This document shows, in pieces, positions 51,032 to 62,810 of a stretch of DNA of 64,000 nucleotides. The notes beneath the pieces were generated by a model, which did not search any database, was not told where the DNA came from, and saw only the letters and a list, made by a program, of their open reading frames with translations. How positions within the stretch are numbered: the stretch's first letter is position 1; the number at the start of each line of letters is the position of its first letter. This stretch comes from Leishmania donovani. Taxonomy: Eukaryota; Euglenozoa; Kinetoplastea; Trypanosomatida; Trypanosomatidae. The stretch lies in NCBI RefSeq assembly GCF_000227135.1, contig NC_018254.1, positions 771,446 through 835,445 on the forward strand, given 5' to 3'. A program made the translations under genes and the position numbers.

Positions 51032-52497
51032 CGTTAGAGGAGATAGACGGATGCGTAAATGCGTGCGAAGAGGGAAGAGAAAGAAGACGAAAAGCGCACA
51101 CGCACACAACGAGATTTAGGTTTCGTAGGTCGAGTGCACACACACGCGCGCGCACCAGACGCACAAACACCTAGACGTCGATGAAAGGCAGTGAAAAACG
51201 GTGCGCCGTTATATTTTGTTTGGGAGGGAGGGGCGGAGGGAGACGGATCTTCTTCACCACAGAAGAACGGAAGGAGAGAGAGACAAATTATGTATACAAG
51301 TATAAGGTATACATGTATAATATGTATGCGTATATTTCGGTCTTCACCCAATCCGCTCTTCGGCCTTTTCGCTTTCCTTTTTTGTTTTGGTGTCAGCGAG
51401 TGTGTGTGCTGTGTCAACGATTTTCTGTTTGTGTTATTTTGCGTGCGTTGCGTGCTTCTTTACGATGGAGCTCCATCCTAGCCGTCGCAGAGGTGTGTTG
51501 GTGTGGGCGTGGGAGAGGGGGTGAAGTGAGAGAGAGGGGATGGCCGGTAGAGGCAATAACGAAGACAGACAGCTAGAGAGGGCTACAGACGCAAACTCAT
51601 ACAGACTCCCTCCTCCACGTGGTTGTGACGAATCGGCACCATGAGAAATGCGAAGCACAGACAAGACTACGCGAAGGAGAGAAAGGTCGACGGCGGCGCA
51701 CATCAGGCGTGTGCGTTATACACGCCACTCTGGAGCTGAGCACGCCGTTTCCGCCGCGGATCTGGTCGACAAGACGAGAGAGGGAGAGAGAGGGCGGCGA
51801 GGAGGGAACCACATCCTCCGTCTGCGCTTTTCTTTCTACACTCGCCCACGCCCACGCCCACGCCCACACACTCCAACACCGCCGTATACGGCTGTCGTGG
51901 CAGGGGAGGTGGTAGTGGGGATAAGGCACCACTTTCTTTCGGGGCTCTCTGAGTTTCTTTTGTGTGTGCAGTTCTCGCTGGTGCTGCACACGCGGTTATG
52001 TCGGTGCATCACCACCCACCGGAAAGACGTCGTGAAGGGAGAGGGGGGAGGAGGGAGGAAGAGGAAGGCCACGACGGAAAACAAAAAAAAAACAAAGAGG
52101 CGGAGAAGAAGAGAGAAAGACCCGCCACGCACATGAGCACCAACACCTCCCTCGGGTGCCAGAATACATATGCACTCGCACCAACATCGCACATATATAT
52201 ATAATAAAACACGAACAGCATCTTCTTCTTTACCGATATCCGTTTTCTGCTGCCTTGACGTGCACACGTGTACAACGCTCATGTCACCATCATCCGCGTC
52301 AGGCGCAACGTCCCATCTATGCCATCTTATGCTACGCAACTTCCTTTTTTTAGCCTGCGACACTGTCCGCATCGCCTCAGTGCTCTTATCAGGCACGTTA
52401 GGACGAGAGGCGAGAGGAGGGCACTGTCGCGCTGCGCTCGCCTAAACGCGCCATCACCACCGTCACGCGCACATCGTTCCGGTTGGGCCTGCTGCCT
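51032..52497. other. Intergenic spacer between the RRM1-like gene and the two-TM gene
   Basis: Contains a GCCCAC hexamer array, a TATATATATA tract at about 52192-52202, and A/T-rich stretches near 51290-51335. No gene is seen. Confidence 0.6.
51844..51867. repeat. (GCCCAC)4 hexanucleotide array
   Basis: Four perfect copies, reading GTGGGC on the transcribed strand. Confidence 0.9.
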
Positions 52498-53709
52498 TTA
52501 GCGGCGACGCGGCGGGCTGCGACTGCGTGGCGGGCTGCGACTGTGACGGCGGCGACGCGGTGGGCTGCGACTGCGCGAGTGGCGACGGCGGCGGCGGTCG
52601 CGGTCGAGCGAGTCAGAGCGGCGACGGCGACGGCGGTCGCGATCGGACGTAGAGGAAGACGAGCGACGACGGCGTCGACGTTCGTTGCTGCGGCGTCGGG
52701 AGCCGTGCGAACGCTCCTTGCACTGTGCCGCCACGTGCCCCTCTTTGTCGCACCGGCGGCAGATCAGTGGAAGTCGTTGCTCAATCCTTACGCGGGTTCC
52801 CATAAGCATCTCTCCCGATTTGCTGATGGCCCGTTTGGCGTTCTCGGCTGAGGTGAAGGCCACAAAGGCGACGCCGATCTCTGGCTTGATAAACACGTCT
52901 GTGAGCGGCCCACAATCGGGAGAGAAGAAGGCGCGCAGCGCCTCCTTTGTGACATCAGAGGGGACGCCGTGGACGACGACGCGGACATCCAGCTGCCGCC
53001 GGCTCGGCGCAGAAGCAGTGGTGCTCTCATTGCCGCGACGCGTCGCGTCGCGCCGGGATGCAGGCGCAGGCGCATCGTCGCGTGGAGGGCAGGGCCGTAC
53101 GACGACTGGGTTACCGTTCACCATGGCCCCGTCCAGCTTTAACGCTTTCTCGCACGCCTCTTCCGTCGTGTAGCCCACGAAGGCCATGTGGCGGGTGGGG
53201 ATCAGGTGAAAGTCGCAGATGGCGCCGCACGGGCTGAAGACCTCGCGCAGCTGCGCCCTCGTCGTATGAGGATAAATCGACGAGATGACAACTTTATTCT
53301 TGGACGTCCTCTCAGCATCTGCCGAGCGACGCATCAGCAGGCCAGCACCCGGTTCCGCTGAAGCTGCTGCTGCAGCCGCGTTGCCGTTGGAATCGCCGCC
53401 AGCGTTCGCAGCGGTGGTTGTAGCGTTGCCAGCCGGCTTCTCTGTCGCAGCGGCGGTTGGCGCCACAGCGGAGATGTAGATTGGGATGTCTTCCTGGAAG
53501 TCACTGCCGCTTATCGACACAGCACTGACGGCATCCTCGGGTTTGTCGAAGACGACCTCGACGGCTGCCGCAGCCCCGGAAGCCGGCTGGTGCTCCGCGG
53601 AGGGCATGTGCACCTCTGCCACATTGCCGATCCGAGTGAAGAAATCGAAGATGTCATCCTCCGTCGCCGAGGTCGGCATCCCGGTCACGTAGACGGTGCA
53701 GGCACTCAT
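52498..53709 (-). CDS. RRM1: RRM/zinc-knuckle/RS-domain RNA-binding protein, RRM1 (TRRM1)-like SR protein
   Basis: 403 aa from the ATG at 53709 (MSACTVYVTGMPTSATEDDI). Three RRM-like units are seen: about 4-80 (VYVTGMP / VEVVFDKPEDAVSAV), 135-205 (VVISSIYPHTTRAQLREVF / HMAFVGYTTEEACEKAL) and 240-310 (VRVVVHGVPSDVTKEAL / GVAFVAFTSAENAKRAI). A CCHC zinc knuckle lies at about 317-330 (CRRCDKEGHVAAQC, C-x2-C-x4-H-x4-C). The C-terminal ~70 residues are an Arg/Ser domain (RDRRRRRHSRSRSPPRRRRH). This order matches trypanosome RRM1 (TRRM1), a nuclear SR protein linked to splicing and transcription control. Ala/Asn/Thr-rich linkers separate RRM1 from RRM2. The RS repeats are also visible as DNA-level repeats at 52498-52680. 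Confidence 0.85.
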   Translation of the reverse strand: MSACTVYVTGMPTSATEDDIFDFFTRIGNVAEVHMPSAEHQPASGAAAAVEVVFDKPEDAVSAVSISGSDFQEDIPIYISAVAPTAAATEKPAGNATTTAANAGGDSNGNAAAAAASAEPGAGLLMRRSADAERTSKNKVVISSIYPHTTRAQLREVFSPCGAICDFHLIPTRHMAFVGYTTEEACEKALKLDGAMVNGNPVVVRPCPPRDDAPAPASRRDATRRGNESTTASAPSRRQLDVRVVVHGVPSDVTKEALRAFFSPDCGPLTDVFIKPEIGVAFVAFTSAENAKRAISKSGEMLMGTRVRIEQRLPLICRRCDKEGHVAAQCKERSHGSRRRSNERRRRRRSSSSTSDRDRRRRRRSDSLDRDRRRRRHSRSRSPPRRRRHSRSPPRSRSPPRRR

Positions 53710-54222
53710 GATGGCGTGTCTTCCTTGTTCTTTCTTGAAGAGGGAAACACGAAAGAAACAGCACTCCAGCACACACACACACACTTGTGCCAGTATCTCT
53801 GTACCGCCAAGAGGGGGGCCGGCGGGCGAGAAGAAGAACGAGATGAGCCCCCGTGTGCACAGCCCGCTGCGGGTACGCGAGCACACGCGAAGGGAGCGAA
53901 GGGTGTGCGCAAGCAAAAACCACAACAGCACCAGCACAAGGCTCCCTCTGACACGCACCACAGGCACGCGCAGACAGGCACACACGCACACAAAGGCAAA
54001 ATGCCCCCAGAACACAGCAGACGAAAAAGAAAGAGCGAATCACAGTGCGCGTCAGGCGGAGCGAAAGTGATCAAGGGCCGCGATGGCTTTAGCGAGATCC
54101 TTGATGTTCCGAAGGGGTCGGTGGTGGTAACGGTGATGGAAGTGTCGTGTGACCGAATACGCACACGCACACGAAGGAGATACGGGAGACAGACACGCAG
54201 ACAGGATCAGAGCCGCGGCACG

Positions 54223-54255
<33 letters not shown>

Positions 54256-56336
54256 CCGCTGATACTACACGCACCGAGACACGGAGACAAAGAAAAGGGG
54301 GCGGTTAAAACGTGTGCACGTTCGAGCCTAAAAACTCCGCCTGTTGTGTTTTCTTTCGCTTCCTGTGGGTGGCGAGGGCGCAGAGAGAGCAGAGAGATCA
54401 GAGAAAGAGAGAGAGGACTGGTGCACCGATTTGTGTGTGTGTGTGTGGTGTAGCGTAGAGTTTGCGGGGTTTGTGGGATGTGTGAGGTGTGACGTGGGGG
54501 GCACACGCAGGGTTCGAGTCCAATGCAACAAAAAAGAGCCGCAAAACGTTGGAGAGTGAGAGGACAGGTGTGTAAGGGGGTGGAGAAGCACACATAAACA
54601 CGCACACATGTAGGCAGACAGAGAGAGAGACAGAGTGAGACGCAGGAGAACAGCGAAGAAGAAACAAAGGACAAGAGGAAGCGTGTGTGGCAGGTGAGGA
54701 ATGTTCGGGCGAAGTGCGCGAACAAAACACACACGCACACAACTGCACACACAGACTAATATCAGCAAGATATAAAAAAAAATGATGATAACACATCCGA
54801 AAGGAGAAGGCGCACGCACACACGAAGAAGGCAAAACACAAAGAAAGAAACGCTGAACGAAAAGAAAAAAAAAGAAAGATGAAGAAGAAGTGAGCGTGTA
54901 CGTGTTTGTGCATGTGTTGTTTGTGGGGGGTTTCCTTTATTCTGGTGGGAAGAAGGTGGACGGAGAAGGGAAAAGCGTCCGAGGATGAGAAGGGGCGAGG
55001 GGCGGCACTGAGAAATCAGCATGGATGCACGTGTGCCTCTCTTTGTCTTGTGTAGAGATGCGTATGCACGGCTTCTCTCGTCTTCGCTCTCTCAGGCGGC
55101 GCAGTGGCAGGCACACACACTTACACATACACACACACATGTATATATACATGTACCACGGCCACCCCGTCGCCGTTCCCGCTGTCCCGCCCCTCCTCTC
55201 TCTCCCTCGTCCGCTTACGCTTCCTCTCACTGCATCCACCCCCTCTCGATGCCCGCCATGCGTCGCCCAGCCATCCACGAGGAAATACACAGACCCCATC
55301 CAGTGAACCATCTTCACTCTCCCTGCTGCTGCCGTTGTAGTTGCTGTCGCCGCTTCTCTGCCACTGAAGCATGCATTGCTTCAGCACTGATGTTGCTGTG
55401 TGCATGTACATAGAGGTATCGCTGTCGCGATCACGTCATCGTTAGCACGCCAACGGGTAAAGCGTTGGCCCACTCACTGCGCTGTCTGCAGCTGCTTCCT
55501 GCTACTGCACTGTTAGTCACTGCTGCTCCGGTGGTGGAGGTGGGTGGGCGGGGTTGCCCCCCTCCCTGTCCCTTCTCGTTGCATGGGGTCAGGAGTGTGG
55601 CACACCTCAAGGTCGGTGCATGTATGCGTACGTTTGTTGTTTGTTTTCTATTTTGTGCGTATATCAGTCTGAGTGTGTGCGTGTCGTTGTAGCGTGCGTA
55701 CCTGTGCACATGCGCGGCTCTCACTGGGTGCGTGGTCCGCCCCCACTCACGGCCCAGCGCCCATCGCAATGGATGCTGCTCATCACCCGCGCAGAAATGT
55801 CCCCCTCCCCCTTCCTCGTGTCCGCTCTACTTCCGGCAACCTTCGATCACGACTCTGGGCGATTGTGCTCGGGCATATACACACGTACACACAAACCCCT
55901 TCCACTCCACTGCCTGCTCACCCTTGCGTGCTCGACGCGCTTGCCGGGTTCGTATTTGTTCTCCCTATGCTTTCACCACCACCACCACCCGCCACCAAGC
56001 TCCAGCAGAAGCTCTCACACATTGGGCATCTGAAAGCACACGTAAAGAGAAAGCTACCCTGCCGTCGTAGGACCCTCCCCCTTCTCCAGCACACTCACCC
56101 CTGCAATCAAGGCGGAAGCGCCTCGACCTCTGCTCATCCCGCTCCGTCGCCTCTCCCCGGCATCTCCGGCCTCACCGCCACACCACTCTCGTGTCGCCGT
56201 CAGCTCTGTGAGAGCGGTGCGCCTGCTTCGACCAGCCGAGCCTCACCGCTACAGTCAGAGGTAGAGGGTGGGGAGGGGGCAAGTGTCGTGCCCTGTATAG
56301 CCTCCCCTCCCCAGAAACTCGTCTGCACCGCGCTGC
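53710..56336. other. Long intergenic spacer between the lipase gene and the RRM1-like gene
   Basis: About 2.6 kb without a supported gene. It contains a (CA)n run at 54226-54254, GT runs near 54432-54448, several AAAG-rich stretches at 54770-54890, and a CACACATGTATATATACATG tract near 55133-55153. Confidence 0.6.
54226..54254. repeat. (CA)n microsatellite
   Basis: About 14 near-uninterrupted CA units. Confidence 0.95.
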
Positions 56337-59300
56337 CTAGCTCCGCTCCTCTCTACTTGCGTATCGTGGATTTTCATGTATCTCTCCTAGTGAAGCGCTG
56401 TACGAGTCCAGCATGTGCTGCATCAGCATGGACTTCATGAGGAACAGCTCGTGCATGACAGGATGACCACGTGGCACGTCCACCAGGCGGTTCCTCATGC
56501 CGTCCCACGGCGAGGTGAGTAGCAGCACCCGCCCAGGGTGGTGAAGCTCGTGAGAGAGATCCCGCGCCTCGTGCCGCCTGTCCTCGCTCTTCGAAGGTAA
56601 GCTCTTGAGATTTGATGCACCCTGAGCGCCACTGTCCACCGATGTGCACACTCTAATCATCACCTCAGAAACTGAGGTGTTCGCGCCGTCCTCCACGGTA
56701 TCATCTACTGCCCTTGGAATGGTGTTGTCGTGTACGCACGGCAATGGAACCTCCGTCGCGGTGGCCTTGGTGGGCGCTGTGGGCATGTCTACCATCTCCG
56801 TTTCCGCATGCGCGCCGGAAGCCACGCCGTATGTCGCTGTGTCACGCTCACGCAAATCTCGAAGTGCTTGCTGCCGTGCATCTGTGGCGGCCGGAGCCGC
56901 AGCTGACGACACCTCGGCAGAGGCGGCGATCTGAGGTCCGACCACTTGCCGCAGCAGTCGATCAATGGTATTCACCTGCAGCCGCGGCACGCAGTCGAAG
57001 CCGTTCACAACACTCCATACCGGAAAGCACGCGCCCGCTGGAGCGCTCTGTTGCGGCACATCGCGACGGCTGTAGCCGCCGTCGGCCCGCGCGCAGCTCA
57101 CCTGGTCAAAACACGAAGCAGCTGGCAGGGACAAGGTCGGCATCGGTGCAAACGCGATCACGTGAATACGCTTGAGCACAGCCGGCGGTAGTACCTCGTC
57201 ATAGTGCAACCGAGTGGCGAAGAGCACAGCAACGCCGCCGCCGAGCGAGTGGCCTGTGATGAGAATCGAATAGGACGGGTGCTCCGCCGCAAGCTGCTCG
57301 AGCCCGTCGAGAAGTCCATCTGGTGTGTCCAGCGGCTGCAGTGCATACGGCTCCAGCGCGACCATCACCGGCTCCTTGGTCGCTTCAGGGGCACTGATGT
57401 CATCTGTTTCACTGCCGGTGGCACTAAGCGATGTCTGCTCCTCCACACCCACGACTCTCTTCGCTGGAGACGACGGAGTCGCTGTCGCACGCATGTTGAC
57501 ACGACGTGCTGCGTCTTCCGCGGTGGTCGGCGTCGCGTCTGTGACGGCCTCGACCGCCGTCGCAGCTGCGGCTGCTTTCCTTTGTTGCTCCACTCTCTCC
57601 CCATACCGCGAGGCCCGCTGATCAAAGAGCGTATTCACCACTTCCGCTGCGCCTTGATGGGCGTAGCCACCACAAAATGGCTGGCTGACCGCAGCGAGGT
57701 CTGTCATGATGTCGAACGTGTTTAACGTTCCGCGGAAGGAGACGACGATGCGGCCGGCGACGTCGTCGACGAGGAGGGCGTAACTCGGCTCGGTAGCCTG
57801 TGAGGCCCACCGCGACAGCCGCAGAGCACTCGGTGGCAGCTCCAGCAAGCTCGTCACCGCTGAGTCATTTTCCTGCTTCGATATTTCGGCGCCGCTGCGT
57901 TTGATCGTGAAGAGCAGTGCGACCGAGAACGTGGAGGAGAGGGAGCCGCGCCGGTACACTTCGCCGTAGACTGCCGTAGCGTACCGCATGGCCTGCCAGA
58001 GAAGCAGCTGCACCGGATAATGAGCGAGGGGCCACGTTGATGACGCAACGTCATCATCATTATCATCGGATGCCGCCCGCTGTGCCATCATCGGTGTTGC
58101 CGCCCCCTTTCGCAAGAAGGGAGACGAGAAGAAGCCCTTGACGCCGGCACCCCTCACACTCGTCTTGAGATTTTCGAGGACGGACTTGTCCACGCGCAGC
58201 GGCCGAAGGGCCGCGAAGGCGGGCGTGGAGCATGTGGTGGCGGCAACACCTGTCTGCGCTGGCCAGTGCAGCCGCACCTCATCCCAGCTGATGCTGCCGA
58301 GGAGCGCCGTGTCGTCCAGAGATGCCACACACGCTGCATATAGCGCCTGATGCGCGTTGCTCAGATCCTGCATCGTCGAGTACCGTTTCAAAAAAGTAAG
58401 CGGCGTCAACGTCGGATAGCGCGCAATTATCGTGTCGAGCAGCGCGTACACACCCTTAAGCACAGCCTTCGCATTGGCGTCGCGGAGGTTGTTGGCGCTG
58501 TCGTCAGGGTCGAGGTAGCTCACCAGCATTGCCTTGGCGCGATCCCATGAAAAGGGTCCTCTAACCATCGAGGATAATGTAGTGCCCGTTTCGACCGCCG
58601 CCGACGTTGTGAGCGCGGAGGTAGAAGGGGAAGATAAAGCCGATGTCGGCAAGGTGGACGGCATCTGATGCGCGACCGGAGCAAGGACCTCGCACTCGTG
58701 CACCAGCCGCATCTTGGCGAGGCAGTGGATGTGCAAGACAAGGCCGCAGATATTGCATCGGTAGCCTTCCGTGCCGAATCCAAGGAACGGCTGAGACGGA
58801 GCTGCAGCAACAGCAGCCACAGCTGACGAGAACGTCGACGAGGAGGAGGGGGTCGCCGTTGCAGGTAACAGAGAGCACGCCGCCTCAGATGGCGTTGTGG
58901 GTGATGCAAGAAACGATAGCAGAGCAAAGGGCGGCGACGAGGCAGTGCCCGACTGCAGCGTCGTCAACATCGCCTGCTGCGGTTGTGGTTGCGGCCACAT
59001 CTTCGCTTTCAGCACCGTCTGCTTGCACACCTCACAAAGGGCAGGGAGAAAAAACTGTCTCGACCGCAGCTGATGGACATGCGGCGGCGACGAGGTAGAC
59101 GACGGCGCGCGGTTCTCGGGTACGGCCCTCGTGCTGTCGGCTCCCTCCGCCCCTCTGCCAAGCCCACCGTCTTGCATCGGCGTAGGCGAATCCGTCATGC
59201 GCTCTGCACCCGTGCGTACGCCTGGAAGGGCCAGATGCGACAGGAAGGTGTTAAAGGGTATCTTGTCAGAAATGGAACTGGGCAGCGTAGTGGCCCAAGC

Positions 59301-59636
59301 GGGTGGCGGCGTACACGGTCGGTTGGCCGCCACCACCGTCGGTAGACCGACGGCATCGTGCGGTTCTGCTTCGCATGTGTGCGGGAGAGTCTTTGTTGAG
59401 TCTGCGGCAGCCGCTGTTGAGTCTGACGCCCTTGTTGCCGCTCGCTGAGGTTGGCCCTCCCTGAATAGCTTTAGTGCCACCGCCTTTTCAGTAAGATACT
59501 GCAGGAAGTCTGAGGACGGCACCGCGTCTGCCGATGCAGACGGCGGAGCGGTGCTGCAATCGCCGTGCGCTGGCGTTGTTGTCACTGAACCCGCCGTCGC
59601 ATCATCTTCCGAAGACGCTGATGCGGACGCGCTCAT
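56337..59636 (-). CDS. Class 3 lipase, diacylglycerol-lipase-like, with an N-terminal C1-type zinc finger
   Basis: 1099 aa from the ATG at 59636 (MSASASASSEDDATAGS); an in-frame extension to 59669 begins with GTG and is rejected. A C1-like finger is split: H-x12-C-x2-C (HQLRSRQFFLPALCEVC, near 195-212), then about 80 residues of low complexity, then CNICGLVLHIHC...HEC (near 291-315). The lipase fold follows: RIVVSFRGTLNTFDIMTDLA (oxyanion region, near 631-650), a linker of about 120 residues, ILITGHSLGGGVAVLFATRL with the nucleophile Ser near 794, and HVIAFAPMPTLSL. FPVWSVVNGFDCVPRLQVNT gives the likely catalytic Asp. DAG lipases hydrolyse the sn-1 chain of diacylglycerol, and C1 fingers bind diacylglycerol, so membrane recruitment by substrate is inferred. 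No N-terminal membrane segments are present, unlike animal DAGLs. Confidence 0.88.
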   Translation of the reverse strand: MSASASASSEDDATAGSVTTTPAHGDCSTAPPSASADAVPSSDFLQYLTEKAVALKLFREGQPQRAATRASDSTAAAADSTKTLPHTCEAEPHDAVGLPTVVAANRPCTPPPAWATTLPSSISDKIPFNTFLSHLALPGVRTGAERMTDSPTPMQDGGLGRGAEGADSTRAVPENRAPSSTSSPPHVHQLRSRQFFLPALCEVCKQTVLKAKMWPQPQPQQAMLTTLQSGTASSPPFALLSFLASPTTPSEAACSLLPATATPSSSSTFSSAVAAVAAAPSQPFLGFGTEGYRCNICGLVLHIHCLAKMRLVHECEVLAPVAHQMPSTLPTSALSSPSTSALTTSAAVETGTTLSSMVRGPFSWDRAKAMLVSYLDPDDSANNLRDANAKAVLKGVYALLDTIIARYPTLTPLTFLKRYSTMQDLSNAHQALYAACVASLDDTALLGSISWDEVRLHWPAQTGVAATTCSTPAFAALRPLRVDKSVLENLKTSVRGAGVKGFFSSPFLRKGAATPMMAQRAASDDNDDDVASSTWPLAHYPVQLLLWQAMRYATAVYGEVYRRGSLSSTFSVALLFTIKRSGAEISKQENDSAVTSLLELPPSALRLSRWASQATEPSYALLVDDVAGRIVVSFRGTLNTFDIMTDLAAVSQPFCGGYAHQGAAEVVNTLFDQRASRYGERVEQQRKAAAAATAVEAVTDATPTTAEDAARRVNMRATATPSSPAKRVVGVEEQTSLSATGSETDDISAPEATKEPVMVALEPYALQPLDTPDGLLDGLEQLAAEHPSYSILITGHSLGGGVAVLFATRLHYDEVLPPAVLKRIHVIAFAPMPTLSLPAASCFDQVSCARADGGYSRRDVPQQSAPAGACFPVWSVVNGFDCVPRLQVNTIDRLLRQVVGPQIAASAEVSSAAAPAATDARQQALRDLRERDTATYGVASGAHAETEMVDMPTAPTKATATEVPLPCVHDNTIPRAVDDTVEDGANTSVSEVMIRVCTSVDSGAQGASNLKSLPSKSEDRRHEARDLSHELHHPGRVLLLTSPWDGMRNRLVDVPRGHPVMHELFLMKSMLMQHMLDSYSASLGEIHENPRYASREERS

Positions 59637-60680
59637 CGCTGGCCGACAGTCACGGCGGCGCGCCTGCACCGTTGTCGGCCCTGTTCAAAAGGCGAGCAAG
59701 GAAGAGCAGAAATATACAAAAGAAAAAGAAGCCCTATAAGAGCGCCTACGCTTGTGCCACGCCCTCCACCCCACCCTTCCCCCGGCGGGACGAGTTCTCC
59801 CTTTCACCTCTCACAACACGTTGTTCAATCAGTCGCCCGGTGTTGGCAGCAGCAGACACGCATGTGATGCAGACGACAACGAAAACCAAGATGCCACGCG
59901 TGGCCGTCGACAGGAGCGCGTGCCGGTGCGCCTATGCAGGGGAAGGGGGAAGTAGGCCCCTCGATCGCGCGCGTATGGGTGTCTTCCACACGGAATGGAC
60001 CCCTTCGTCCGCCTCTTCGAGGACGAGAGGCAGGCAAAGGACAAGCCCGAAACTCGCGCGAGCGACAGACGAGTGCGGCGAAAAACGCAAGCGGCACGCC
60101 AATATGGAAAGGGGAGGCGTGCAACTGCCAAACAACTCTAACGCTGACAGTGGGCACAAGCGAGTAAGCAAACCTGGTTGTGAATTGAAGAATCAGCAGG
60201 TCAGCAATGCGAGCCGCAAGAGTGAGACGTCACACGGTGGTCAGCCGGTGAACGCGAGCACAGAAGGGAAGCACCAAAGGCAAGAGAACGACACGCGCCC
60301 GACGGCGAAGAGAGCAGCAGCCGCAACATTCGTGGTAGCAGCAATATGTCACATGCGAGTGGCTGACGTATGTGATGGATCATCGGCAGAGGAAGACACG
60401 AGTGGCGTTGCAATCTTGCCCAGCGCTAGGAAAAGCAGCGCTTTTATGTCTCTGTGTGTCTGTGTGTGCACGTGCTCGAGTGGAGGGATTGACAGGAGAC
60501 AAATCGGGGGGAGGAGGCAGCAGGTGGCAGAGTAGAAGTAACTAAACAGACACGCATACGCCCGTTTGATTGGCGGGAGACCTGCAAGGGTGCCTTGCTG
60601 CGTGACCGCGCGTACGTATAAGCAAGATCGACCCCTGGGGTTCACAGATTCGCGAATGGCTCCAAAGAATTTGGTTTTTT

Positions 60681-61262
60681 ATGTCCTTTTCTGCTTCAAC
60701 GCGGTCATTCGCCGCCATGGAGCACGAGCCCAGCCACCCCCACCACCACCACCACTCTGGCCCCCGGCCCGGCCACACAGGACCGTCATCGCGCGGCGCG
60801 AAGCAGCGGGACACACACGCCTCCCCGCAATGCTCCGCCACAGTCGCCGGGGCGCGGCCTCCGCNNNNNNNNNNNNNNNNNNNNNNNNNNNNNNNNNNNN
60901 NNNNNNNNNNNNNNNNNNNNNNNNNNNNNNNNNNNNNNNNNNNNNNNNNNNNNNNNNNNNNNNNNNNNNNNNNNNNNNNNNNNNGCGAGCCGCGCTGACG
61001 CTCGGCCCATCGCGCGGACGGCACAAGCGCCTTCACAGTCGCCGGCCGCTCCAGCAACACGCCGTCCAGGGCCTGGCTGCGGACAGGAGTCGCGCTGGCC
61101 TCCCCTGTGGGGTAGGCACCTGACCCTGTCACCACCGGAAGCGGCTCGGCACTGGCAGGGGTAGGGGTGGGGGGCTGCCTGACTTTCGCCACAGAGTGGG
61201 GGAGGGGGAGGTACGGGACCGTGAGACGCCATGCACGGAGGCGTGTGCCCTCATCACCAGGG
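60681..61262 (+). mobile_element. SIDER-like retroposon, copy G
   Basis: Starts ATGTCCTTTTCTGCTTCAAC, the same opening as copy F. It matches copy B around a 120-N gap (60865-60984), ends CATCACCAGGG, and is followed by an A-rich tail (agagcaaaaaagaaacac). It lies antisense between the VAP-like gene and the lipase gene. Confidence 0.6.
60865..60984. other. Assembly gap (120 N)
   Basis: Inside SIDER-like copy G. Confidence 1.
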
Positions 61263-62810
61263 AGAGCAAAAAAGAAACACAGACGCGGGGAAATGAGGAA
61301 AGACACAGTGGCGGAAAACAGAGAAGGAGCAAGGTGAAGCAGTGTTCCTTCCGCTGCGCGTCTCCCGCGACTCCTTTTGTGTTTCTTCGAAGTTTTGATG
61401 GGTGCAACGAAGAAAGTAAGCCATACAAACTGACAGCCGCGAGGCGCTGGCATCGAGGCAGGCGTGTGTATGCGTATGGGAGAGGAGAGAGGCACGGGGA
61501 GAGGAAGAGCAAAGAGGTGGAGATGAGCAAGAAGGAAAACTAGGCGCTCACGAAAATTAAATGCGGAAGACTGTGAGAAGACGAAGAAGGGAGGGGAAGG
61601 AGGGGCGGGGGCGGGCCGCGGAGAGAGAAGCACAACAGGGGAAAACAAACAAAGAACGGGAGGATCGCACCAAGCGAGCGTAAATGATAAAAATGGAGAA
61701 GGGCACGGACAAGTAGCCTGTATAGCCTCACGAGTACGTCCGGTCAGTCTCTCCTTGCACTGCTGCCCGAAAAAGCACCACCATCACCGTTATCACGATG
61801 GGTCAGGTGCATCTAGGTAGATGGTACCACTAACGAAACACCCCATCTACCTCCTCCTCTGGTGCCATCTTTGCCGAGCCAGAGCCAGCTGAGGAGGGGG
61901 TGGGTGGGTTGCGCTGAGGGCAGACGAGTCTGTACTAGCTCGGCAACTGAAGAGAAGACAACATACGGCTTGCCGCTAGCGCACACTTGCGACCGCCCAG
62001 TGACATGGCCTCTTCTTGTCCCTTTTTCTTTTTTTCTTTGGGAAGGGGGGAAGGAGGAGGTCGTCATGTGTGCTTCCTCGTCGCACAGTGCACACAGCAG
62101 ATGTAGAGACTGACTAAGTGGAGCACACCTGCCGCTGTGCACCGACGTCCGCGGAAACACAAAACGCCGACGCGAACGAGGCGCCGAAGCAAAACAAAAA
62201 AGAAAAACAAGAGGGAAAATCCAACACGATATTGGTATACCCCTCTTGCACTGGCATTGTTGCATGGCCCCCACCCTCCCCACCCTCACGCTTACACCTC
62301 TCACACCCCGACGTCACGATCGCTTATTCTCTACTCGACAGTCTCCGCACTCCCGTTCCCACTCCCTCCTCGAATCCCAACTCTTCGCTTGAGCGGTAGT
62401 ATCCCCTCTGCGAGCACAACATTTGTGCCCAAATGCAGCAGCAGCAGCAACAGCAGCCAGCAGCGACGACGCCGGTGCGCACGAGGGATGCGTGGGGCCC
62501 AATGAGGAGAGGGGGAGGGGGGTGGCGGAGCAAGACAGAGCAACACGTGGCAACGAAAACAACAACAAGTCGGGGCGTCGAGAAGCGATGAAAAGAACGG
62601 AAAAGAGTCGGCCCCGAGCGTTCGACAAGGAGACAACGCCAGAGCGCACCAAGGATAGGAAGTGCTAACAGCGTAAGAGGGAGAAGAGAGGAAGAGCGAG
62701 TGCGCGCGAAGGCCACACAAAGACACGATTCGCCGCCGTGTCCACACATGGGTAGCGCAGCTGAAAGACGCGGTGCGTTTGTGCACTCACCTGCGGATGC
62801 GGGCGCAATG

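Larger units (their letters stand above)
59637..62810. other. Long intergenic spacer between the VAP-like gene and the lipase gene
   Basis: About 3.2 kb. It holds SIDER-like copy G with its gap; the rest is low complexity. A 333-codon + strand ORF (59534-60535) overlaps the lipase start and has spacer-like composition, so it is not called. Confidence 0.6.

Noticed and set aside
55673..56440. 255-codon + strand ORF downstream of the lipase.
   Set aside because: Pro/Ser/His-rich spacer translation, overlapping the lipase 3' end antisense; no motif.
59534..60535. 333-codon + strand ORF over the lipase start and the spacer.
   Set aside because: Composition is Ser/Arg/Lys/Thr low complexity and it runs against the direction of the whole array.
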